Shown here piece after piece: positions 24,001-34,756 of a stretch of DNA of 64,000 nt; position 1 is the stretch's first letter, and every line of letters starts with the position of its first letter. Below the pieces are notes generated by a model. That model was not told where the DNA came from. It saw nothing but the letters and a program-made list of their open reading frames with translations, and ran no database searches. Location: contig NC_051079.1 of the NCBI RefSeq assembly GCF_004664715.2, positions 63,428,527-63,492,526 of the forward strand, in the 5' to 3' direction. Both the position numbers and the translations under genes were made by a program. The DNA is from Peromyscus leucopus. Lineage: Eukaryota > Chordata > Mammalia > Rodentia > Cricetidae.

Positions 24001-24158
24001 GCCAGGTGGTGGTGTTGCATGCCTTTAATCCTAGCACTCAGGAGGCAGAGGCAGGCGGATCTCTGTGAGTTTGAGGCCAGCCTGGTCTACAGAGCGAGTT
24101 CTAGGACAGCCAGGGCTACACAGAGGAACCCTGTCTCAAAAACAACAGCAACAAAAAA
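24001..24158 (+). repeat. B1 SINE, plus strand
   Basis: A near-complete B1 with head 'gccaggtggtggtgttgcat', body 'gtttgaggccagcctggtct' and an A-rich tail with AAC units. Imperfect flanking repeats (aaatcaccatcat before, aaatcattatcat after) look like its target duplication. Confidence 0.92.
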
Positions 24159-24185
24159 TCATTATCATCATGTCCATCGTCATCA

Positions 24186-24315
24186 TGATAAAGTCCAGGA
24201 GACAACGTTCAGGAGTCAGTTTTCTCCTTCCACCCACGGGCTCCAGAGATCAAACTCAGGCATCAGGATGGAGTGGAAAGTGCTTTTACTCACTGAGCTG
24301 TCTTGTGAGCCCCGG
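24186..24315 (-). repeat. B3-like SINE, minus strand
   Basis: 'caggagtcagttttctcctt ccacc' and 'agatcaaactcaggcatcag', ending 'cactgagctgtcttgtgagc', are the reverse complement of the tRNA-derived head and body of B2/B3. Confidence 0.8.
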
Positions 24316-24905
24316 GATGATTTTTGGTCATTAGCCAGTATCTCTTTCATATAGCATTTTGGGAAATTAACTTTGGAACCTTATAAAGCACTGCCATAAA
24401 GATATAACTACCAGCACAAAGAAAACCAGGCTGCTAAATTCAGGAGTTAAGACATCACAGAAGTTTGTACGTGTTTTATGGATTTGCAGAGGGGAAATCC
24501 TGTTTCCCCTCTGTGAAATCACATCACTTACTATCACTACCAAAGGGGGTGGCGTGGGCCACGCAGTGTGTCCTGTCAGGGTAGAGAGTTGACAGGAGCA
24601 GAGGAATTGATTTGAGGGATAGTAAATCTTGCATATAGTGATCAGGCTTTAGATGTGGCATAGAGATTCAAGGACCCCATCCCAAGGTCCCAGTTTGCAT
24701 AAGCTTCCTCCAGCAGATTTATGTCCGTCTTTGTAATCTCAAGGTTTCTCTGTCCTAGCACTGTTACAAATAAAACAAACCACTTAAGAAAATATGCTTG
24801 TCTGCTATTTTTTCTGATGGTCTCTAACCTTTGTTGATCTGTCTCAATGAAAGATTAGTAGGTGGAATAGCTGCAGCTCACCTAATGAGATTCAGCTCAT
24901 CTCAG
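24316..24905. other. Unique sequence, no gene seen
   Basis: No exon or repeat recognised. It carries a short perfect-looking inversion around gaggggaaatcc/ggatttcccctc-type sequence near 24489-24512. Confidence 0.35.
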
Positions 24906-24906
24906 G

Positions 24907-24908
<2 letters not shown>

Positions 24909-24956
<48 letters not shown>

Positions 24957-25015
24957 ACGCGCTGTTGGGTATCTTCATCTCAGGCTCTGTGTGTGTATGT
25001 ATGTGTGTGTGCACA
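24909..25015 (+). repeat. Two (TG)n tracts in a short tandem duplication
   Basis: 'atctcaggctctgtgtgtgt' occurs twice, at about 24898 and 24977. Each copy is followed by a TG run, the first about 24 units and the second shorter and broken by TATG. The second probably arose by duplication of the first with its flank. Confidence 0.85.
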
Positions 25016-25019
25016 CATG

Positions 25020-25290
25020 CATGTGCACTGTTGAGTGTCTCCCTCTATCACACTCCTCTCCTCCTTACTTTTCTGAAAGAGGGTCTCTCCAGGAACCCGA
25101 GGCTTACCAACTGGGCTAAACTGGCTGGCTGGTCACCAAACCCTGTTGATGGTTGTCCCCCCCAGCTAGCCTAGGGCTTATAGCTGTGTGCTGCTGCCCT
25201 TGGCTTTTACATGGGTGCTGGAAGTGAGGTCCAAATCAGTTTTCATGCTTATGTAGCAGTCACTTTATGACTGAGCCATGCCCTCCTCTC
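25020..25290 (-). repeat. B4/B3-type SINE composite, minus strand
   Basis: 'gagggtctctccaggaaccc' then 'ctggctggctggtcaccaaa' then 'gggtgctggaagtgaggtcc' and 'ctttatgactgagccatgcc' follow a well-known rodent order in reverse. Diverged. Confidence 0.6.
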
Positions 25291-25520
25291 CCACCTCAGT
25301 CTTCTTGTCTTGATTTTTGCAGGACATCTATGGAGGATAAGGAGAATGCTTCATGTTTGTGGTTTAACTGTGATGGTGGGCATGCCTTTGCTCAGATTTC
25401 ATCTAGTTTCAAGCACTCAGGAATCTTGCTCACATTCTTGTTGCTGAAGGGGCAGTCCTTGGTTCTCCCTTTGCAAGCTGTTGGGGAAAAGTGTGTGCTT
25501 GCTTTTATGTACCAGAGTCC

Positions 25521-25521
<1 letters not shown>

Positions 25522-25582
<61 letters not shown>

Positions 25583-25584
25583 AC
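25522..25584 (+). repeat. (CA)n microsatellite
   Basis: About 29 CA units with a single AA interruption near the 3' end. The reading frames through it encode Thr-His or Val-Cys repeats and are artefacts. Confidence 0.96.
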
Positions 25585-25589
25585 GCTTT

Positions 25590-26495
25590 GCCAGGGCATA
25601 AGGACAGAGAGAGAGGTTGTAAAGGTGAATTTTTCGATGAAATAGTATTTCTATTTACAATGTAGACACCTAACCATTCTATGCTCTCCCTCCACAGCTT
25701 TGCCAGCAGTTCCATGTTCCTTTAGGTTCTGATGCACCAGATTCAGCCACCTTGCAGAGAGCTACCTATTTGCAGAAGTCATTAAAAGCCATTGTTTAAC
25801 TAAAGGCTTTTTTCCCCTTCCTTACAATTTTCCAGCCCTGCGATTGTGAAGACCTGACTCAGCAACATTCTATTTTGGGCATTTGTTACCTCTTCTCAGA
25901 TTCTGGGCTGCAGTCCCTCACTCTGCTCTTCTCTCAGAAGTGGAAGAAGTATCTAGATTTTGGCTCCAGGTCTGAAGTACTCACACCACAAAAGGCTGGG
26001 CCTTTGTAGGAGGCCTCTGCTCTGTTGTTGGTAACCTGTGGACTGAGTTCTCCTTCCTGCCTGGTGAACAAACTAACATTTTCAACCTAATAAATTGCTG
26101 CATTCCCTTGGGAAATAGCCATTTGCCAGGGTGTAAACCATTTGAATAGAACACACACATTCTCTCTCTCTCATGTATACATATTTACACATATATTCAT
26201 GTTCTTTCTTTTACATGTATATATATTTACACATAATACATATTCATATTCTCTTCCCCCTCCCCTTGGGATTGTTGGTTGGAAGCTCCCAGCCCAGTGT
26301 CTGTCTTGAAGCCCAGGACTCAATAAAACATTATCGACTATGACTAATATTACAATTATCATACTCAGAAGGAAAATGTAGCCCTGAACCTCTTGCTGTC
26401 ACGCTCCAGAACCAGAAAGGTCTCTTACTTAGCTTAGTGACCCTTTCTGCTGGTTCCCATACTCCATCCTTCACACACAGAGCACATTAAGAGTC
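25590..26495. other. Unique sequence with AT/TC-rich patch
   Basis: No exon recognised. At 26160-26260 a TC run is followed by two related AT-rich units containing atatttacacata, a small local duplication. Confidence 0.45.
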
Positions 26496-26499
26496 TGTT

Positions 26500-26730
26500 C
26501 ATTCTTGGGATGTGTGCAAAATTCCAATTCCTGTCAGGAGAATTTATGTGCGGTTTTAGAGGGGATAATCGACCAGTTAGTATGTGCGTGCTGATTTTAT
26601 ACACAGACGCGGGGCCGTTTACAGCACACATTATAACATCTTCCGTCTCTGCCAAGAATGCGTATTTCTTAGCCCCGTGCATTTGCATATTATGGGTTCA
26701 TAATTCCAAATAGCTGTAAAGATCTCTAAG
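26500..26730. promoter_or_regulatory. Candidate conserved element (octamer site)
   Basis: A repeat-free stretch that keeps several CpGs in an AT-rich context and holds a perfect octamer-type core (atttgcatat, 26681-26690) plus homeodomain-like TTAG/TAAT motifs. This texture is typical of deeply conserved non-coding elements, but I cannot align it. Call based on composition only. Confidence 0.3.
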
Positions 26731-26789
26731 GAAAATGTAGTCACTGTACTCCGGTGCTCTAAATCTCAATAGGGTAGTAGAACCTGGCT

Positions 26790-27260
26790 AATTTTTGCCC
26801 CTGCTAATGTGCCAGCCTTATAATTTTTACACTCTTGCACATACACACAAATCTCTGACTTTATCCGACTTCTAAGCAGAGATTTAATAGCTGGGAGCTG
26901 AGTTATGCTGCCTATTCCCCAGACTTCATTACCTTTCCAAAATATATCATACACACGGCACAATGTACTATGGCCTCATTATAGATGATTAAAAAGAAAA
27001 GATTTGTCAAAATAAATGAACCGACTGATCGGATCTTCCCCCCGGTGGGGTCCTTGGCTCCCCCTCCCCCACCTCCACCTTGAGTCATCCTCCCAGTCTC
27101 TGGCTGAGCTCAGCCCTGTGATGACAGAGAGTGCTTCGGAAATTGCTCTTGCAGTTCTGGTATCACCAGAAAATTCAGCCACCTACACACCCCCCCTAAT
27201 CAATCATTGGAGCATTTGCCATTGGCGGTGTTCGAATTGACCAAACTAAATAGAGCAGCA
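26790..27260. promoter_or_regulatory. Candidate conserved element, AT-rich
   Basis: Repeat-free AT-rich sequence with many TAAT/ATTA cores (for example tttaatagctgggag, tcattatagatgattaaaaa, ctaatcaatcattgg) and retained CpGs in a non-island context. Consistent with a developmental enhancer, but unproven. Confidence 0.3.
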
Positions 27261-27535
27261 GGAAGAAAAAGAAACTTCTGGAACTGTTCTTCCCTCTCCC
27301 CAGGTTCAAGGTCCCTGGATTTAAAAAAAATAATGATGGGGTAGAGAGGTTTTCTTTTTAAAGTTCAGGGTGACAGGATTTGAAGCTGTAAGTCGGCTCC
27401 ACCCTATTTGGGGTTAGTGAGAATTGGATAGCACAGCCATGGAAGTTTTCAAGTGCGATGGTTTTGGTGGAAACGTTGCCAAAACCACTGTAGAGTTGCT
27501 AGTCTGGAGGCTGCTGGGCCGGAGCTGGCCAGGGC

Positions 27536-27567
27536 AGGGGGTGGGGGTGGGGGTGGGGGTTGGGGGG
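27536..27567 (+). repeat. G-rich (GGGGGT)n tract
   Basis: Four GTGGGGG-type units followed by a run of six G. It satisfies the usual G-quadruplex pattern of four or more G-runs on the plus strand. Confidence 0.9.
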
Positions 27568-27837
27568 AAGAGCAGGCACCAGTGGCTTCGTTGTGTGGTT
27601 AGCTCTGCCCAGTGCTGAGATGCTGAATTTTAAAGTACATGCTGCAAGGATCTCTCTGGAGACCAGTCGCCATCCTTGCAGGTACCCGAGAGGCTCTGGG
27701 CTACCTGAGGATGAGGGATGCTCATGGCAGTGGATGAAGCCCCAGCCAGTCTTGATTCAGGAGCCCGAGGTTGCTGAATCCGTACCTTTCGGGTTCTGCC
27801 CTTTGTGGTTTATTTTCATCAGGACCATTTGCTGTAG

Positions 27838-27868
<31 letters not shown>

Positions 27869-27918
27869 CGCGCGCGTGTGCGTGTGCGCGTGCGCGCGCG
27901 TGCGCATATGTGTATGTG
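27838..27918 (+). repeat. 81-bp alternating purine-pyrimidine tract (TG/CG)
   Basis: Uninterrupted purine-pyrimidine alternation: a TG run, then mixed TG and CG dinucleotides (gcgcgcgcg blocks), then catatgtgtatgtg. Such tracts adopt left-handed Z-DNA readily. The retained CG dinucleotides are unusual for a methylated mammalian genome. Confidence 0.95.
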
Positions 27919-28017
27919 ATCTTCTTGTACGTATCCTGACCAAAATGGTGCTTAGTTTTGATTGGAAGTTTAGTGAGAGAAGAATCAAATGAAATCTTTA
28001 TATTAAAGATAAAAACA

Positions 28018-28143
28018 CTTTTTTTTCTTTCTTTTTTTTTTTTTTTTTTTTTTTTGTCAAAAAGTTTCCAGCTCTGTGGTACTGGGGATTAGATACAAGA
28101 TCTATGTTAGCTAAGCAAATCTTCCTGCAGCACTGTATCCTCA
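28018..28143 (-). repeat. ID/B4-like SINE, minus strand
   Basis: A long T-run (with C) followed by 'ggtactggggattagataca' and 'tagctaagcaaatcttcctg', the reverse complement of the ID-like 3' part of B4. Confidence 0.65.
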
Positions 28144-28169
28144 GATTCACAAATTGCTTATTTATTCAC

Positions 28170-28378
28170 TTTATATGTTTGACTGTTTCGCCTACATATG
28201 TATCTGTGTGTTACATGTGTGCCTAGAGCCCAGGGAGACCACAAAAGTCTCTGATACTTGGGACTCAAGTTACAGATTGTTGTGAGCCACCATGTGGGTG
28301 ATAGGAATTGAACCTGGGTCCTCAGCAAGAAGAGCCGGTGGTCCTAACCACTGAACCATCTGTCTAGGCACCCCCTTC
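28170..28378 (-). repeat. B2/B3-like SINE, minus strand
   Basis: 'gttgtgagccaccatgtggg', 'aggaattgaacctgggtcct' and 'ctaaccactgaaccatctgt' are the reverse complement of a B2/B3 head and body. Nearly full length. Confidence 0.88.
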
Positions 28379-28399
28379 CCCTGCTTTTGCTTTCCTTTC

Positions 28400-28516
28400 C
28401 TTCACATTTTTTTGAGACTAAGCTTTGCTATGTAGCCCAGTCTCTCTTGAAATCCACAATCCTCCTGCCTCAGACTCCCAGGAGCTGGGATTTTAGGCAG
28501 GTACACCCATACCTAG
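28400..28516 (-). repeat. Old B1-like SINE, minus strand
   Basis: 'ttttttgagactaagctttg ctatgtagcc' then 'cctcagactcccaggagctg ggattttaggcagg' is a diverged B1 in reverse, next to the preceding SINE. Confidence 0.75.
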
Positions 28517-28519
28517 TAA

Positions 28520-29890
28520 ACGTGAACAGTTAGAGAAGCTTTATTGATGTATAATTCTCATGAGATGGGGTTCGTTGTGTTGTAGGTACACAATTTGCCG
28601 ACTAACTTTGCATTTAGTGGGAGTTGAATTAATGAATAGCGAAGAGCACAGGGTGTAGACCTCAGGCTGTAGAAAGGGAAACTGGAAAGGAACCCTTCTG
28701 TTTCCGGCCCACGGAGGCGAGCTTCCTCTTTCTCTTGCCTGCAGGGGGAGCCACACCATTAGGATGTATGTCAGGGGACTTGCAGATTGTGCCCTTGTGG
28801 TCCCACCTGATAGCTCTTCTGTGTTTGGGCAGCAAAGGGTCTTCCTTGGGTCATTATCAGTTCACAGATACCAAGATATTGTCACGTCAAAAGCACATTC
28901 ATGAGCGCATTTGGTCCAAACCTTTTCCTCGACTCACGATCCGGCTGCAGAAGCCATTGCTGGGCTCAGCCAATTCTCCATCATCTGCACAGCCGCTGTG
29001 GTCCTGGAGTAAACCAGGTGCACTTGCCCCAGCAGGGAATCCTAGACCTGGGTCTCCTGACTCTGCTTCTCTGGAATGGCTCCATGTAAGCACAGGAGGA
29101 AACGGACAGTAGGCAGTGTAGCAGTCACTAAAGGCCATCTTGTCTCCTTTGTAGGTGGACGGTAGGCTGGTTGCCTGGCCTAGTTCTAGAACCATCTTTC
29201 CATACTACAAGTATTCTTGGTGAAGACAATGCTGGAGTGGGGTGCAGCTGCAGGGGAGACCTCTGAACACAGGCCTTTGTTCTAAAAGAAGCCATTTATT
29301 ACACCTGATAACTCTAAGCAATCAAGTCGCTAGGGAAAAACAGCCCCCATGGCAACTGGCCTTCTGTTTGGAAACCACTATTTAAAATCCTGCTTGTGCT
29401 CTATTGGGGTGTGCATTGTGTGTCGGTTCGAAAGTTCTGAAAATAACAATAAAACAACTATATTTGGAGATCGAATTTTTTTTAAAGGGCGTTTCATTTT
29501 TAAGCATTCAAAGCTTTAAAAAAAAAATAAACAGTGAAGACCCAGATTGCATGTAGCTACAAGTACTTATTATACAAACCATGCGTTGTGGGAAGGGAAG
29601 CTCTCGTGCTCTGAGAGGGGGACAGTCGTCCCTCTGATGCCCGGGACTGTGATGGGGAATTCATCCTGCTGGGGCGCTTGCTTACAAGGCCATTCCTTTC
29701 AGCCGTTGCCAGCTGGTGTGGAGCAGAAAGCCAAGTTATCCCCGGAGCTGAGAGCCGCGGCAGGGTAGAAAGGCGCGCGGCAGATGCAGGTGGAGAGCAC
29801 CAGGGCACTTAGAGCCGCATCACTGGCCAGAGGTGAGGGCTTAACACCTAACGGAGCCGGCTCGTCAGTCACTCCCGGAGTCTTCCTGAG
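28520..29890. other. Unique sequence with a candidate conserved block
   Basis: No repeat recognised. The part at 29285-29490 is AT-rich, repeat-free and keeps CpGs (tgtcggttcgaaagttctga), again suggestive of a conserved element. A 125-codon frame at 28735-29112 (+) overlaps a 98-codon frame on the other strand, and neither resembles a known protein. Confidence 0.4.
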
Positions 29891-29899
29891 CCTCTAAAG

Positions 29900-30112
29900 C
29901 AGGGGTTCTCAACCTGTGGGTTGTGACCCCCTTGGGGGTTCAATGATCCTTTCACAGGTGTCCCGTATCAGATATTTACATGACGGTTCACAACAGTAGC
30001 AAAATGACAGTTATGAAGTAGCAATGAAATAATTTTATGGTTGGGGGAGGGTCACCACAACACAAGGAACTTTATTGAAGGGTCGCAGTATTAGGAAGGT
30101 TGAGAACCACTG
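29900..30112. mobile_element. URR1-type hAT DNA transposon with 8-bp duplication
   Basis: Terminal inverted repeats: gggttctcaacc at the left end and ggttgagaaccactg at the right. Flanking octamers ctctaaag (29892-29899) and ctctacag (30113-30120) match at 7 of 8 positions, the expected hAT duplication. About 213 bp with no transposase, so a non-autonomous MITE-like element. The name URR1 is recalled, not searched. Confidence 0.88.
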
Positions 30113-30124
30113 CTCTACAGGCTG

Positions 30125-31525
30125 GGGAGCTATGTAGACAGGGCTTCTCTAGGAATGCGTTCTAAGCAGGGCTCACTCTAGATGAGCAGGGTTGGGGTCC
30201 CCTGGGAACTTGTGAGAGACGCACATAATGGCCGCAGAGCACCTGGGTCGTCCGAGTCAGAACCCCTGGGTTGGGCTCAGCTGTTGCTTATCAAGCCTCC
30301 AGGGAGAGGTAGGTGTGCCCGTGGACTCCGGTGGGAGAAGCGTATCTGTGGAAAGGAGCATGCTTAGAGGAGAACATCGCCCCTGAAGTGACTTTGTGAA
30401 CATGGGGATCTGTTAAAGCCATAGCTGCTTTCATTTAGTAGAGTTTTATTTTTCTGTAGAAAATCGAGTTGACTGATTAGTCTTTCAGATATGCAAGGGA
30501 TTACCGTTAGAAGAGCAGAAAGGAGTTTCCAAGAGCGCAGTGAACAGGCTCTGTACCCTGGCTGGGTCCTGTCCAGAGTGGGAAGCAGAGCAGGTCTCTC
30601 CAGATGCCTGGCCCTCATGTCTTCTGCTGAGGAAAGCAGGGCAGCAATTAGCCCATTGTAGAGTTCTTGAGGACACCGCACCGTGTCACCGTCACTCAGG
30701 GCCCCAGTCCAGCAGGCTGGCACTTAGAGCTCGTCTCTTCTGTTGCTTGAGTCCATCCCGAGGGCCCTGCCATCATACTGTGGCACTCACCCAGAGGCTG
30801 TGGTTTTTGTTTCTCTGAAACTACGCCCCCTAGAGGGAAGGGTTGAGGCCCCAGTGTTCCCACCTATATTTTAAGATGAGGAAATGGAAAATTTGGAGGT
30901 CTGAGCCATACAGCTGCTTATTAGCAGAAGCAGGGCAGCAGTTGGTTTTGTGGGGCCCCATGGCTTTCTTATGCAGGCAGGCGTTTGTCCTTCCTCACGT
31001 GTGCTGGACCCATAGCACAGGAAGGTGAATATGAGGCTCTTAGCAATAGCAAGAGCCAGAGGAAAGTTCATTGTCAAGTGCAAAGGCCCCAGGGCAGGGA
31101 CCGGGTGGTTGAGGGACTCCCAGCTCTCAGTGGTTTGCTACTCTCATGTGCCTCTTGGTGCCTTGGTTTCCCTCAGTGACTGGAAAGAAGATGATGAATT
31201 TCTATTGGAAAGAGACACCTGGGCATCAGGACAGAGACAGAACTGGTTGGGGCTGGAACCAGATGCTGGGAATGGTGGAAGGCAGCATCTTACGCTGCCA
31301 GCGCAAAGGGGCTCAGGGAGGCTGGTCTGGGTGGAGTTGAGGTTTGCTGTCGCCTGAAGACATCGGAAGGTGAAGGAGAGTCATGTGTGTGATCCTGGTC
31401 CTTCAACGAGCCACAGCCATTGTTAAGATTGATCTAAGAAATGGCTCTTGGAACCAGCCGGCTGTGAGAGAGGCGGATTTTCTTCCCACTCCATTTCTAC
31501 TCTGATGGTGTTGAATTATTGTCTT
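30125..31525. other. Unique sequence, MIR trace, no gene
   Basis: A MIR-like block in reverse lies at 30855-30935 (ttttaagatgaggaaatgga). A weaker plus-strand one may lie near 31150-31190. The open frames (up to 119 codons at 30364-30723, minus) overlap others on the opposite strand and carry no recognisable domain. Confidence 0.4.
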
Positions 31526-31540
31526 GCCTATATTATTTTA

Positions 31541-31590
31541 TATTATATTATATTATATTATATTATATTATATTATATTATATTATATTA
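31541..31590 (+). repeat. (TATTA)10 pentanucleotide microsatellite
   Basis: Ten perfect TATTA units, preceded by an imperfect unit (tattatttta). It lies just upstream of the B4 SINE. Confidence 0.97.
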
Positions 31591-31611
31591 TATGTGTTAA
31601 AAGATTTATTT

Positions 31612-31835
31612 AAGGACCAGGCATGGCAGCACACACTCTTAATCCCAGCCCTTGGGTGGCAGAGGCAGGGGCCTCTCTGTGAGCCTGGTCTACATAGTGA
31701 GACCCTGTCTCAAGGAAAAAAAAAGAGTGATTTAAAAACATGAAGCTCTTGGGCTGAGGATGTAGTTCAATGAAGTAGGATTCGCCTAGCATGCATGAGG
31801 CCTCAGTTAAGATCCCTAGTACCCCTGATAGAAAT
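31612..31835 (+). repeat. B4 SINE (B1-like plus ID-like parts), plus strand
   Basis: The B1-like part runs from 'accaggcatggcagcacaca' to 'gagaccctgtctcaagg', followed by the ID-like part 'ctgaggatgtagttcaatga' to 'ttaagatccctagtacccc'. Both halves are in the order typical of B4. Confidence 0.75.
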
Positions 31836-31861
31836 GGTCTTGTCTTTTCTTTGACTACATA

Positions 31862-32255
31862 TGCTGGTTAGTTTTAAGTCAATTTGACACAAGCTAAAAT
31901 CATCTGAGAGGAGGGAACCTCAATTGAGAAAACGCCTCCATAAGATTTGGCTGTAGAACATTTTCTTAATTAGTGATTGATGCAGAGGGCCCTTCCCATC
32001 GTGTGTGGTGCTCTTCCTGGGCTGATGGTTGGTCCTAGGTTCTAGGAGAAAGCAGGTTGAGCAAGCCATGAGGAACGAGCCAGAGAGCAGCATTCCTCCA
32101 CGATCTCTGCATCAGCTCCTGCCTCCAGGTTCCTGTCCTGATTTCCTTTGATTATGAACTATGATGTGGAACTATAAGCCAAATAAACCTTTTCTTCCCT
32201 AAGTTGCTTTGTTCATGGTGTTTCATTATAGCAATAGTCACCCTGACTAGGACAC
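31862..32255 (+). repeat. Rodent interspersed repeat (family A), plus strand
   Basis: It matches the 1303-1705 copy from 'gctggttagttttaagtcaa' through 'caggttcctgtcctgatttc' to 'tggtgtttcattatagcaat'. Less truncated than the other copies and retaining the 'agccaaataaacc' AATAAA-like block. Confidence 0.85.
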
Positions 32256-32499
32256 CAAGGAAATAAATTCTGTGGAGATGTATAGAGTTCTTTAAAAGAT
32301 GGCCAAAATCATTTACTGAGAAAACAATGATATGATTCTATTTTTATAACAACATGTCTATGTGCAAAAGTGTAATGAGTGCGAAAATATTGAGATTAAA
32401 ATCTTCTTGCTTTGGCTTATCTATATGGATTTTCTTTTTGCTGGTGTAAACACACCACTTTTGTAGTCAGACAACAATAATTATTGATTATGTGTGTCT

Positions 32500-32910
32500 C
32501 TAGTGCATTTTGTTTAGTGTATGTGTATCTATGTGTGCAGGTACCTATGTGTGCATGTGTATGGAGGCCAGAGGTCAATGTCAAGTATCTTTTGCTATAG
32601 TGTTCCACCTAAAAAAAACTTATTTGTTTTTATTTGTGTGTGTGTATGCCTACTTGTCTGTATTTCCACCTAAAAAAAACTTATTTGTTTTTATTTGTGT
32701 GTGTGTATGCCTACTTGTCTGTATGTACACCATGTGCATGCAGGTACCCAAGTATGTCAGAAAAGAGTGTCAGATGGTCTGGAACTGGAGTCACAGGTGG
32801 TTGTGAGCCACCTTGTGTGGGTGCTGGGAACCAAACCAGGGTCCCCTGCCAGAACATTAAGTCAGCAAGTGCTCTTAACTACAGATCCCTCTCTGCGGTC
32901 CCTTCACTTT
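32500..32910 (-). repeat. B2/B3-like SINE(s), minus strand, with internal 61-bp duplication
   Basis: B3-like blocks in reverse occur at 32555-32600 ('ggaggccagaggtcaatgtc') and 32770-32905 ('ggttgtgagccaccttgtgt', 'ggaaccaaaccagggtcccc'). Between them a 61-bp segment is present twice in exact tandem (32603-32663, 32664-32724). Confidence 0.8.
32603..32724 (+). repeat. Exact 61-bp tandem duplication
   Basis: Copy 1 at 32603-32663 and copy 2 at 32664-32724 are identical base for base, including an A8 run and a (GT)5 run. Perfect identity shows a recent duplication, or an assembly error. Confidence 0.97.
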
Positions 32911-32914
32911 AGAT

Positions 32915-33075
32915 TTTGAGGCAGAACTGCTCATGAAACCTAGCACTCACTGATTGACTAGACTGGCTGGTTTGTGTGTCCCAGGGGACCTCCTTGTCTC
33001 TGCACCCCCTGCATTAGGGTTACAGGTACACAAGACCATGCCTGGCTTTTCTACGTAAGTGTTGGGGATCTGAAC
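32915..33075 (-). repeat. B4/B1-like SINE remnant, minus strand
   Basis: 'ttttgaggcagaactgctca' then 'gactagactggctggtttgt' then 'attagggttacaggtacaca agaccatgcctgg' is a diverged composite SINE in reverse. Confidence 0.55.
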
Positions 33076-33117
33076 TTCTCATTCTTCTTCTTTTAAATAT
33101 TCATTGTTGTTTGAATT

Positions 33118-33460
33118 TTAGATGGTCTTTTAATAGACAACCTAGAGCCAGATATCAGGGTGCAAGCTGAAAGATGAGCGAAGCAGAACAGCCAGCCACT
33201 AGTTCTTACCTCTATGAAATCCTCAGCCTAAAGAGAGTGAGTTCCTGTTTCCTCACGCCGTATATACCTTTCTCTGTCCTGCCGTATTACTTCCTTGGAT
33301 TAAAGGCATGTGATTTCCCAAGCAAAGGCCTGAGATCTCAAGTGCTGGGATTAAAGGTGTGTGCCACCACTGCCTGGCTTCCATGTTTAATCTAGTGGCT
33401 TGTTCTGTTCTCTCCTCTTCAGGCAAATTTATTAGGGTACACAATACATCACCACAATTT
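33118..33460 (-). repeat. Muroid repeat containing B1-like block
   Basis: A B1 3'-to-5' block (tcaagtgctgggattaaagg tgtgtgccaccactgcctgg) sits at about 33335-33380 within a longer unit that ends 'ttcaggcaaatttattaggg'. I recognise the unit as recurrent in rodent genomes but not its name. Confidence 0.5.
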
Positions 33461-33483
33461 ATTTAGCCTTACTTAATGTATTT

Positions 33484-33648
33484 AAATATATGTCTGCATG
33501 ACAATTCCTGGTGAAGGTTAGGAAAGGATAGCAGATCCCATGGAACTGGAGTTCCAGACGGTTGTGAGGCGCTGGAAACAGAACCCGGGGCCTCTGCAAG
33601 AACAACTAGTGTTTTTGACGGCTGAGCCGTGTCCCCAGCCCTCAATCC
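33484..33648 (-). repeat. B2/B3-like SINE, minus strand
   Basis: 'catggaactggagttccaga cggttgtgag' and 'ggaaacagaacccggggcct', ending 'gacggctgagccgtgtcccc agccc', are the reverse complement of B2/B3. It retains several CpGs. Confidence 0.85.
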
Positions 33649-34419
33649 TCTTTCTTGCACAACAGACACTCTAAGGATGGAGGTCTCTCCGTAGCACCAG
33701 TTACTGGTTTTTGATTAAAACATAGAGGAAGCACAGGCATCTATAGACACTCCAGCATACTCCCTCATTAAGGGTCCTTGGACCAGTGCTGCCCCGCATG
33801 TGGATGTTTCTAATGTTGTAGTGTTTCTAATGCCAGTGATGGCATCTTAAATAAAGCGTGTGTTTTTCTCAGGAGAAACCCCCAGTCCAGCTCGATGACT
33901 ATAAGGCATCTCCCAATGTGGAGAAGGGATTCTAGAGAAGCTCAAGAGACAGTTGATTTATTAATTTGTTCCAAAATTGTGTATCAAGTACGCCACAGTT
34001 CCTGGTCCTCTGCTGGGCTCTGCAGATGCCCTAGAGTATTATGGAGTCGGCGGAATGCTTTTCTTCCAGCTATTTCATATTCAGGACTGGTCAATTCTTT
34101 ACTTTTGTTAAGGAAAGGCCTTAACAAAAGAAATTGGAACAACAGTGGGTCTCTTCAGTCCCAGACAGGCTGAGGTTTGGGCTGAGAAAGACCTGGATAG
34201 AGGTTGAGGCAGAGTCGCTCCTTGGAAGCCCTGCTCGTCATGATTGTTAACTGATGTTTTCCTGCACTAGGCACTGGGCTAAGTACATCCACTTATTTTA
34301 GAGGCTACACTGTTTAAAGGCTAGAAAACGGGAGTCATGGAGTCCAAGGGCTTGGCTCTGGGCCATACATTCGGTAGGAGTAGAATCCACAACCAGACCC
34401 TCATCTTTCTACCTACGAG

Positions 34420-34435
34420 CCCCCCCCCCCCCCCC
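34420..34435 (+). repeat. Homopolymer C16
   Basis: Sixteen consecutive C. Length is likely to vary between individuals and between reads. Confidence 0.95.
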
Positions 34436-34754
34436 GTACCTCCCTGTGCTTCAATAATAATGCCATTTCCAGGGCGGTGCAGACTCCTGGGGGGTTTACA
34501 AGGCTCACAGATGGGCAGACACTCACACACTGAGTAGATACAAAACACACAAAGACACGGACACACACTGAAATATAGACACACACGAAGAGTTCAAGGG
34601 CTTTGGACATCATTATGAATACAAAAGCAGCCTAGCCAGCTTGGCACTCCCAGCTGAAGCCTTCACATTCGTTAGACTGCAGGGCAATTATTTAGAACGT
34701 GTGATGACTCAGACAGGGTTGGGCTGAAGTCTAACTAAATCCAAAATAAAGACT

Positions 34755-34756
<2 letters not shown>

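Noticed and set aside
28735..29112. 125-codon frame as an exon of the CpG-island gene
   Set aside because: No acceptor/donor pair of good quality bounds it, and a 98-codon frame overlaps it on the other strand.
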